A DNA stretch of 5,047 nt from Actinomycetota bacterium (GTDB lineage: Bacteria; Actinomycetota; Acidimicrobiia; Acidimicrobiales; Microtrichaceae). Positions 1-5,047 of the stretch are shown here, piece after piece. The stretch covers positions 1 through 5,047 of the forward strand of contig WLLG01000196.1 of NCBI GenBank assembly GCA_009700815.1, in the 5' to 3' direction. The translations under genes were made by a program, and so were the position numbers. How positions within the stretch are numbered: the stretch's first letter is position 1; each line of letters opens with the position of its first letter. The notes beneath the pieces are model-generated. The model had not been told where the DNA came from and did no database searches. It was given only the letters and a program-made list of their open reading frames with translations.

Positions 1-1128
1 GTGCAATCCCGTGAGGCGATTGACCTGAGCCTAGAGATCCGGGCCTTCGGCGTCAGCGAAGACGTTGCCGATCGCCTAGACAAGTCGACTCGCAGCGAAA
101 TTGCCTCGCTGTATAAGGCTCAACTGATGGCGCGCATGGTGACTGGTATCTATACCTCTGCTGCAGTGCTCATCATTCTGGCTGCACTGGTGGCGATGGA
201 TGCCTTCTTGGATCAGCCGCTAGCGGCCGTTGGGGCAATCGTGGTGGTACTCGTCCGTGCGCTCAACCAAACCAGCGGGATTCAGGCGGGTTATCACGGT
301 CTCGGAGATTTAGTTCCTTATATTCAAAGGCTTTTCGCTGAGCGGCAGTTCTTCCGCGATTCAAGGCCGCCCTCGGGCTCGGTTCACCTAGAGAGCATCG
401 GCAAAATTGAGTTCACGGACGCCGGTTACTCATATGACGGCGTTCATGATGCACTTCATGGTGTGAGCTTTACTGTTGAACCAGGTGAGGCTGTTGGCAT
501 TATCGGCCCATCGGGTAGCGGCAAGTCCACCTTGATTCAGTTGCTCCTGCGACTGCGTCATGCCAGCACTGGGACCTACGAACTTGATGGTGTGCCGGTA
601 GGCGATATCGAGGATCAGTCTTGGTTCTCCATGATTGCTTTCGTCCCACAAGACAGCAGGATCTATGACGACACCGTGGCCAACAACATCAGGTTCTTTC
701 GGCCGGGTGTGAGCGATGAACAGATCATGGAAGCTGCTCGCCGAGCGCACGTCCATGAAGAGATTCTGGCCATGCCGGAAGGCTATGACACCGTGCTCGG
801 CTCGCGCGGTGGCTCGCTCTCGGGTGGGCAGCGGCAGCGTGTGGCAATTGCTCGCGCACTCGTCCGACGGCCAGCCATGCTCGTGCTCGACGAACCGACG
901 AGTGCACTCGACATGCAATCAGAGTCACTTGTTCATGAGACCTTGAACGAACTCAAAGGGTCGGTCACCTTGTTTGTGATTGCGCATCGACTCTCGACGC
1001 TGAATAGCTGTGATCGAATCATGGTGATGGATCACGGCAAGCTGCAGGCCTTTGGCGACCGAACCGATCTAGAGAGCAACAACGCCTTCTATAAAGAGGC
1101 TCTAGCGCTCTCTCGGATTCGTACCTGA
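1..1128 (+). CDS. ABC exporter, permease-ATPase fusion, C-terminal part (5' truncated by window)
   Basis: This is the C-terminal 375 residues of a type IV (MsbA/PglK-like) ABC half-transporter, which couples ATP hydrolysis at the inner face of the membrane to export of a lipid, lipid-linked glycan or peptide. Two hydrophobic helices, about residues 46-66 and 73-88, match TM5 and TM6; TM1-TM4 (about 200 residues) would lie left of the window. The GTG at position 1 is therefore probably an internal valine codon and not the true start. The nucleotide-binding domain is complete: A-loop aromatics near Y143/Y145, Walker A GPSGSGKST (169-177), Q-loop Q217, signature LSGGQ (273-277), Walker B LVLDE (294-298, catalytic E298), D-loop SALD (301-304) and H-loop H329. 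All catalytic residues are intact, so it should be an active ATPase. The substrate cannot be read from this part. The neighbouring glycosyltransferase and NeuB genes suggest a glycan or glycolipid flippase, which is inference. Its 3' end overlaps the convergent glycosyltransferase gene by 27 bp. Confidence 0.93.
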   Translation: MQSREAIDLSLEIRAFGVSEDVADRLDKSTRSEIASLYKAQLMARMVTGIYTSAAVLIILAALVAMDAFLDQPLAAVGAIVVVLVRALNQTSGIQAGYHGLGDLVPYIQRLFAERQFFRDSRPPSGSVHLESIGKIEFTDAGYSYDGVHDALHGVSFTVEPGEAVGIIGPSGSGKSTLIQLLLRLRHASTGTYELDGVPVGDIEDQSWFSMIAFVPQDSRIYDDTVANNIRFFRPGVSDEQIMEAARRAHVHEEILAMPEGYDTVLGSRGGSLSGGQRQRVAIARALVRRPAMLVLDEPTSALDMQSESLVHETLNELKGSVTLFVIAHRLSTLNSCDRIMVMDHGKLQAFGDRTDLESNNAFYKEALALSRIRT

Positions 1129-2313
1129 CCCCGTACTCGTCAGGGCTGTGTACGCATCAATGAACCTGCCCACCTGATGCCTGATATCGAGGCGTTCGTC
1201 AGCCGTTCTGGCTGCAGCAGAACCAAGCCGTGAGCGGGTATCTGCGCTGCCTGCGAGTTCAGCTAGGTGATCACACATCGCGCCTGTGTCTCCAACCTCG
1301 ACAAGAATTCCGTTGACGCCGTCCTCGACAACCTCAGCCATCCCGCCGCAACGCGTGCTCACCACGGGTAGGCCAGCCGCCATTGCCTCAAGCACGGCAT
1401 TTGAGATTCCTTCGCTCAGACTCGGAAGCAGGAGCGCGTCCGACCAACCGAGCAACTCTTTAATCTCCGGTTGTCCCAGACTGCCCACCAGACTGACAGA
1501 GTCCTCGCAGCCAAGTTCATGGATCATGAACATCAACTTCTCTCGCTCAGGCCCTTCACCTGCGATCCGGTAGTCCACAGCGATGCCGCGTTTGCGAAGT
1601 GCGGCCGCTGCTCGGATGCTGTCATCAAAGCCCTTCTTCCAGTGAAGACGCCCAATTGAGAGCAAGCGAAATGGTCCCTCGTGGTCAAGTTCGCGGCTTC
1701 GGAGAGAAGAGAACTGATCAACTGGAATCGCTGGACGATTCACAAGAATCTTGCTTGCCGGGGCACCGAGGCCCTCGACCGTTCTTCGCATGTCATCGGA
1801 GACGCAATGGATGAGATCAGCAATCTCAAAGACGCGCTCCAGATCAATTCGACGTTGTGGGTTCTTGAGGGGCTCAATCTGCTCGGCTGCGCCGCGACAA
1901 CTCACAGCGATCTTCGCTGTCCGATGCAACCGGGGAAGTTCATCAAGGTAAGAGGCTGCAATGCCGGAGAATTCAAAGTGCGCTATGTCTGAATCAATGG
2001 CGCGGATCGGCGCAAGGGTCACCCGTTGGCGTAGTCCGTTGGAGTTCCCCTTGCCCTTCCCGATGACTGCTGACACAGCCGCCGGCCAAGCAGATCGACT
2101 CGATGGCTGAATCGCCACTCGCGGTGACTGCCAAGGCATTAGCGAGAGCATCGGAAAGCCCAATTCGGCGCTGCTAGGCGTGAAAGAGGTCGAGGCTACG
2201 GTGACTTCCATTCCAGCCTCACGAAGTCCGGTGAGTTTACGAAGAATGAACGTCTGTGAGGGCGCTGGAAAGCGACTTACTACAGCAGTGAGTGACGGAA
2301 GATTCTGGGACAC
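1102..2313 (-). CDS. Glycosyltransferase family 4 (GT-B, retaining)
   Basis: A complete 403-residue family-4 glycosyltransferase, of usual length for the family. These cytoplasmic or membrane-associated enzymes transfer a sugar from a nucleotide-sugar donor onto a growing surface polysaccharide or lipid-linked glycan, retaining the anomeric configuration. The N-terminal acceptor domain opens with SRFPAPSQTFI (13-23), close to the FPxxSETFI motif of WcaL/colanic-acid-type enzymes. The C-terminal donor domain starts near residue 214 and shows GRLHWKKG (221-228), with the phosphate-binding lysines, then GEGPER (252-257), then the E-x7-E motif (E301, E309) followed by AAGLPVVST (312-320). There is no signal peptide or membrane helix. 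The start is GTG at 2313-2311: an in-frame TAG lies at 2343-2341, no other start codon falls between, and the next in-frame Met is residue 35, beyond the conserved SRFP motif. The gene diverges from the plus-strand pair and converges with the ABC gene. The exact sugar and acceptor cannot be predicted. Confidence 0.93.
   Translation of the reverse strand: MSQNLPSLTAVVSRFPAPSQTFILRKLTGLREAGMEVTVASTSFTPSSAELGFPMLSLMPWQSPRVAIQPSSRSAWPAAVSAVIGKGKGNSNGLRQRVTLAPIRAIDSDIAHFEFSGIAASYLDELPRLHRTAKIAVSCRGAAEQIEPLKNPQRRIDLERVFEIADLIHCVSDDMRRTVEGLGAPASKILVNRPAIPVDQFSSLRSRELDHEGPFRLLSIGRLHWKKGFDDSIRAAAALRKRGIAVDYRIAGEGPEREKLMFMIHELGCEDSVSLVGSLGQPEIKELLGWSDALLLPSLSEGISNAVLEAMAAGLPVVSTRCGGMAEVVEDGVNGILVEVGDTGAMCDHLAELAGSADTRSRLGSAAARTADERLDIRHQVGRFIDAYTALTSTGSGTNPRER
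1124..1144. terminator. Weak hairpin at the convergent gene ends
   Basis: CCTGAC (1124-1129) and GTCAGG (1139-1144) form a perfect 6-bp stem with a 9-nt loop. The TGA stop of the ABC gene lies inside the left arm. There is no T-tract on either side, so it is not a classical intrinsic terminator. It sits where two convergent genes meet and could slow polymerase in both directions. It also lies within the coding sequence of the minus-strand gene, and a 6-bp stem can arise by chance. Confidence 0.2.
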
Positions 2314-2315
2314 GG

Positions 2316-2323
2316 CCCCCCTT
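2316..2323 (-). promoter_or_regulatory. Possible ribosome binding site of the family-4 glycosyltransferase
   Basis: Read on the minus strand, AAGGGGGG lies only 2 nt before the GTG start. Its G-run can pair with the CCUCC of 16S rRNA, but the spacing is shorter than the usual 5-9 nt. It is the only purine-rich block near the only available start codon. If the pairing uses its upstream part, the distance becomes more acceptable. Confidence 0.35.
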
Positions 2324-2357
2324 AGTGAGAGAGATTGACTCTATCCGAGGGATGCGT

Positions 2358-2386
2358 AGTACACGGCTCAAGGTTGAGTCTGACAA
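2358..2386 (-). promoter_or_regulatory. Candidate sigma-70-type promoter for the family-4 glycosyltransferase
   Basis: On the minus strand TTGTCA (2386-2381, five of six matches to TTGACA) is followed after exactly 17 nt by TGTACT (2363-2358, four of six matches to TATAAT). Transcription would begin near 2351, about 38 nt before the GTG start. The spacing is ideal but the -10 box lacks the highly conserved second A, so this is a candidate only. Confidence 0.35.
2367..2378. repeat. Short inverted repeat inside the candidate promoter spacer
   Basis: CTCAA-GG-TTGAG is a perfect 5-bp inverted repeat around a GG centre. It lies entirely within the 17-nt spacer of the candidate minus-strand promoter and in the middle of the divergent region, where a repressor or shared regulator could bind. 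Its short length makes chance occurrence quite possible. Confidence 0.25.
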
Positions 2387-2467
2387 AGTCCTCTGATGTA
2401 TCGGTGCTGCTACAGGTGATGGTCGAAAAGGCGTCGCAATCCCGGAATTCATCGGTAACGTAGATGA

Positions 2468-3931
2468 GTGAACGACTTGTCTGGACGACCAAAATTGTTG
2501 GTCCTTCTTACCTACGGATTCAGCGTCCGCTACTTGTTCTCAACAGGCCTTGTCGAGATGCTGGCAGACGAGTGCGAGCTCGTCATCGGTCTTGGGTTCC
2601 AAGATGAAACGCTGGAAGAGTTGGCAACGAGTCAGGGCTTGGAAGTTGTATATCTGCCGGAGGCCGAGTTGACCCATGACTATCGGTCGCACCGCCGTCA
2701 GATGGCACTCGTTCATCAGAGGAGAATGGCGAGTCCCACCTCTGCAATCGAGAAACTCGCGCGAACTGATCGAACTCTGGACACCCGCACCCGTTTGCTT
2801 GGCCGGCTGCGAGTTCTGCGCGACTCCTTGAGTGTTACCCGACCAGGCGGTTCTGCCGCAATCGAAGGAGCAGACGATGCCGCCGTGCGAACGGGCAGCA
2901 ATCTTTCCGATTTCAAGAACTGCCTTGACTCAGTTGATCCCGATCTGGTCCTCAGTCTGACTCCCTATCACGATCAGGATGCGCTGACCCTCTTTGCCGC
3001 AAGGGATAGTGGCATCCGTTCGTTTACGAGCCTGATTTCTTGGGACAACCCAACCACGCGTGGACGGTTCATTTCCCGAAGCGATAAGTTCGCAGTTTGG
3101 AATACTGCAAACGCTCAGGAACTGTTGCGCTGCTACCCAGAACTTAACTCTGAGCAGTTTGTCGTAACGGGTGCCCCTCAGTTTGATCTGCATCAACGTG
3201 CCGAATTACTCGAAGACGAGTCGGTTTGGCGTAAGCGACACGGAATCCCACCAGAACGCCCAGTTATTCTCTACGGTGCTGGTCCTCGACACCTTGTACC
3301 TTCTGAATGGCGACTCCCACTCCTCATCGATCAGTGGATCAGTGATGATTTACTTCCGATGAATCCGTTCCTAGTGGTTCGCCGACACCCAGCAGATCCG
3401 GCGGGTCCATGGCAAGAGGTTGGACGGGAACTGCGTCATGGTGTGGTAGCTGAGCCCTGGGGTACTGGTTCTGGGATGCACCAGTCGTGGCCGAGCGAGG
3501 ACCAGACTAAGGACCAGATGTCGACCCTTGCTCACAGTGCAGTTCACATCAATGTGAGCTCATCGATGACAGTTGATGGGGCTGCTTTCGATCGACCCCA
3601 GATTGGGCCGCGATTTGTGCCTGGATTGGACCGGCGGGATGCCCGCCAAGTGCGTGGACTCTACGAACGCGAGCATTGGTTTCCGGTGACCTCCTCTGGC
3701 GGACTTGCAACTGCTGATGATGCGAAACAACTCCGCGATGAGATCGCCACAGCCCTGACCAATCCGTCTGCGCGTAGCGATGGTCGAATCAAGCTTCTTG
3801 ACTCCTTACTGACTGTCAACGATGGCCGAGCAGCCGAGCGTTTGGTGGGTGAGATCCTCCTGTTCCTGAGATCTCCGGAGGGCTCGCCTGAAACCGCTAC
3901 TAGCGAGGCTCAGTCCGGAGTCGACTACTAG
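2468..3931 (+). CDS. GT-B-like surface-glycan transferase with HP and SS motifs (possible CMP/CDP-donor transferase)
   Basis: A complete 487-residue soluble protein of the GT-B type, of uncertain subfamily. The N-terminal half begins with a beta strand (LLVLLTYGFSVRYLF, 10-24) and contains a basic, probably flexible stretch at about 72-145. The middle carries ISWDNPTTRGRF (190-201) and FVVTGAPQFD (231-240), blocks I associate with capsule-type transferases. The C-terminal half has VVRRHPAD (303-310) and INVSSSMTVDGAAFDRP (361-377). An R-x-HP motif followed by an SS/ST motif before an acidic helix is shared by TagF-type CDP-glycerol transferases, KpsC/KpsS Kdo transferases and bacterial sialyltransferases, all of which use CMP- or CDP-linked donors. 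With neuB only 2 bp downstream, transfer of a nonulosonic acid is a plausible role, but this is inference. A NeuC-like epimerase without catalysis is an alternative. The start is GTG; an in-frame TGA lies directly before it (2465-2467) and there is no clear ribosome binding site, so TTG at 2477 or a leaderless mRNA is possible. Confidence 0.75.
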   Translation: MNDLSGRPKLLVLLTYGFSVRYLFSTGLVEMLADECELVIGLGFQDETLEELATSQGLEVVYLPEAELTHDYRSHRRQMALVHQRRMASPTSAIEKLARTDRTLDTRTRLLGRLRVLRDSLSVTRPGGSAAIEGADDAAVRTGSNLSDFKNCLDSVDPDLVLSLTPYHDQDALTLFAARDSGIRSFTSLISWDNPTTRGRFISRSDKFAVWNTANAQELLRCYPELNSEQFVVTGAPQFDLHQRAELLEDESVWRKRHGIPPERPVILYGAGPRHLVPSEWRLPLLIDQWISDDLLPMNPFLVVRRHPADPAGPWQEVGRELRHGVVAEPWGTGSGMHQSWPSEDQTKDQMSTLAHSAVHINVSSSMTVDGAAFDRPQIGPRFVPGLDRRDARQVRGLYEREHWFPVTSSGGLATADDAKQLRDEIATALTNPSARSDGRIKLLDSLLTVNDGRAAERLVGEILLFLRSPEGSPETATSEAQSGVDY

Positions 3932-3933
3932 CT

Positions 3934-5047
3934 ATGAAGATTGAACGTCGTTTCCAGCACCTGGTCGTGTTTTCAGAAGACACGATCTCTGACGCCCTCA
4001 ACAAGATGGGGCGGAACAAGCGCAGGGTGATCTTCTGCGTTGACTCCTCGGGCTTAATGGAGGGCGTACTCACCGATGGTGATGTTCGGCGCTGGCTGCT
4101 TTCTAGCGAGCAGATCGACCTGCAGAGCCCAGCACTTGCTGCCGCAAATACCGAGTTCACTTGGGCGGCAAGTACTGCTTCAGCGGCAGAGATCACGAGT
4201 CAGTTCTCAGATCGAATCCAGCAAGTCCCACTTTTGGATGGACGAGGCCGACTCGTTGGGGTTGCTGACCGAGATGATGCGCCGCTTCGAATAGCCGGGC
4301 AGGAAATTGGGCCAGATCAGCAAGCTTTCGTCATCGCTGAGATCGGGATTAACCATAATGGGAGCGTCGAGATTGGCCGTCGACTTGTGGATGCAGCCGT
4401 GGATGCGGGGGCCGACGCGGTCAAATTTCAGATGCGAGATTTGGCTAGCCTCTATCGGGGAGATGGGCGCCTAGATGCGCCAGACGAGGACCTGGGATCG
4501 CAGTACGTGCTAGATCTGCTCGCCCGCTTTGAATTGCCCCCAGATGACCTGTGCTCGCTCTTGGAGTACGCAGCTGCCGCTGGAATTACTGCCCTGTGTA
4601 CTGCCTGGGATATTCGATCCATGGAGCGTCTAGACCAATTCGGTGTGGCCGGATTCAAGGTGGCATCGGCAGATCTAACAAACCACGAACTGCTTCGCGC
4701 TATGGGTCGGACTGGGCGCCCGATGATCGTGTCAACTGGGATGTCGAGCGAGTCTGAAATCTTGGATGCCATCGAGGTGCTGCGGAGTTTGGGGTCCTCG
4801 TTTGCACTCCTGCACTGTAATTCGACGTACCCAGCCCCGTATAGAGATCTCAATCTGTCGTATCTCAAACGACTGGGAGAGCTCGGAAGTTGTCCCGTTG
4901 GCTATTCAGGCCACGAGCGAGGCCATCATGTCGCAGTGGCTGCAGTGGCGATGGGGGTGGTGAGTTTACTGGGAGCGGTGTCATCGGCGATGTCGCTGGT
5001 GCGCCGGGAGCGGCTGCGGTGGCTGAGCGTGGCTGGTTTGTTGGGGA
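3934..5047 (+). CDS. CBS-domain/NeuB fusion: nonulosonic acid synthase, 3' incomplete and with an aberrant tail
   Basis: The frame is open from ATG 3934 to the right edge (371 codons, no stop). Residues about 8-118 form a CBS pair; the first ends in GVLTDGDVRRWLL (44-56) and the second in PLLDGRGRLVGVADRDD (99-115). CBS pairs bind adenosyl ligands, so allosteric control is possible. From about residue 128 it is a NeuB-type TIM barrel, which condenses PEP with ManNAc or a related N-acyl hexosamine in the cytoplasm to give a nine-carbon acid. Visible motifs are AEIGINHNG (135-143), DAVKFQ (161-166, PEP-binding K164), FKVASADLTN (241-250, K242), MIVSTGM (264-270), LLHCNSTYPAP (292-302, Y299) and GYSGHERG (323-330, metal ligand H327). 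NeuB, LegI and PseI cannot be told apart from this. Similarity ends near residue 340: the expected EKHF-type block with the second metal histidine is absent. The C-terminal SAF domain is also not seen. The 2-bp gap from the preceding gene suggests translational coupling; a GGAG at 3917-3920 is 13 nt from the ATG. Confidence 0.9.
   Translation, partial: MKIERRFQHLVVFSEDTISDALNKMGRNKRRVIFCVDSSGLMEGVLTDGDVRRWLLSSEQIDLQSPALAAANTEFTWAASTASAAEITSQFSDRIQQVPLLDGRGRLVGVADRDDAPLRIAGQEIGPDQQAFVIAEIGINHNGSVEIGRRLVDAAVDAGADAVKFQMRDLASLYRGDGRLDAPDEDLGSQYVLDLLARFELPPDDLCSLLEYAAAAGITALCTAWDIRSMERLDQFGVAGFKVASADLTNHELLRAMGRTGRPMIVSTGMSSESEILDAIEVLRSLGSSFALLHCNSTYPAPYRDLNLSYLKRLGELGSCPVGYSGHERGHHVAVAAVAMGVVSLLGAVSSAMSLVRRERLRWLSVAGLLG
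4954..5047 (+). other. G-rich segment replacing the expected end of neuB (chimeric or rearranged)
   Basis: The last 94 bases do not read as NeuB in any frame. In the neuB frame they encode two hydrophobic runs (VVSLLGAVSSAMSLV and LRWLSVAGLL) around a basic RRER patch, which looks like part of an unrelated membrane protein. The +1 frame stops at once (TGA near 4961) and the +2 frame gives a Gly/Ala-rich peptide without the expected glutamate-x-histidine-phenylalanine block, so a single indel does not explain it. From 4957 on the strand is nearly half G by hand count, well above the upstream gene. An assembly chimera at a contig end, a genomic breakpoint or an inserted element are all possible. 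Confidence 0.55.

Larger units (their letters stand above)
2314..2467. other. Divergent intergenic region between the glycosyltransferase and the transferase-neuB pair
   Basis: This 154-bp spacer separates two divergent GTG-started genes and is the only real non-coding stretch in the window, so promoters for both directions are expected here. For the plus direction the best -35-like hexamer is TTGACT (2335-2340), with a poor -10 TAGTAC (2357-2362) 16 nt later. That would give a leader of about 100 nt. No Shine-Dalgarno sequence precedes the plus-strand GTG at 2468. I see no tRNA, riboswitch or convincing small gene in it. Confidence 0.6.

Noticed and set aside
1..3. GTG at the first base as the true start of the ABC gene
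   Set aside because: The first residues already correspond to the helix after TM4 of ABC exporters; a permease lacking TM1-TM4 is unlikely, so the gene is better explained as cut by the window edge.
430..918. Long minus-strand open frame of 162 codons
   Set aside because: It lies antisense to the intact ABC ATPase domain with all its motifs, and its translation shows no recognisable protein features.
2237..2452. Minus-strand open frame of 71 codons covering most of the divergent spacer
   Set aside because: It overlaps the N-terminus of the glycosyltransferase in another frame, has a composition unlike a folded protein, and would occupy the likely promoter region.
2464..2607. ATG at 2464 opening a 47-codon frame that overlaps the GTG start of the transferase gene
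   Set aside because: It is in a different frame from the transferase, has no ribosome binding site and no recognisable sequence; the overlap comes from the chance string ATGAGTG.
4452..4868. Minus-strand open frame of 138 codons opposite the NeuB barrel
   Set aside because: The plus strand here encodes conserved NeuB motifs; the antisense translation is Ser/Arg-rich without domain features, typical of a shadow frame.
4954..5047. Simple frameshift explaining the odd end of neuB
   Set aside because: Translations of the other two plus-strand frames also lack the expected metal-binding histidine block; one stops almost at once.

Overview
The window holds one end of a cell-surface glycan locus: four protein-coding genes, two of them cut by the window edges, and no RNA genes, mobile elements or CRISPR. 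The moderately GC-rich DNA, the frequent GTG starts and the weak ribosome binding sites suggest an actinobacterium or a similar high-GC lineage. This is an impression from base and codon use, not a placement, and no gene here is a taxonomic marker.

Layout. Positions 1-1128 (+) encode the C-terminal part of an ABC exporter, with the last two membrane helices and a complete ATPase domain. It converges on, and overlaps by 27 bp, a family-4 glycosyltransferase on the minus strand (1102-2313). A 154-bp divergent spacer (2314-2467) must hold the starts of transcription in both directions. Rightward from it run a 487-residue GT-B-like transferase (2468-3931) and, after only 2 bp, a NeuB-type nonulosonic acid synthase with an N-terminal pair of CBS domains (3934 to the right edge).

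How the genes may fit together. NeuB enzymes condense PEP with an N-acetylated hexosamine to make sialic, legionaminic or related nine-carbon acids. The upstream protein carries the RRHP and SSS motifs shared by transferases that use CMP- or CDP-linked donors, such as bacterial sialyltransferases, KpsC/KpsS-type Kdo transferases and TagF-type enzymes. A reasonable inference is that the pair makes and attaches a nonulosonic acid, the family-4 enzyme adds another sugar, and the ABC protein moves a lipid-linked glycan or another surface product across the membrane. No NeuA-type CMP-synthetase or NeuC-type epimerase is present in the window.

Two things stand out. First, the CBS pair fused in front of NeuB resembles the CBS module (TDGD-x-RR motif) known from sugar nucleotidyltransferases of the legionaminate pathway. 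Second, the NeuB homology stops abruptly at about 4951-4957. The reading frame then continues as a G-rich, hydrophobic tail with no NeuB character, lacking the second metal-binding histidine and the SAF domain. This is either a chimeric sequence end or a real rearrangement.
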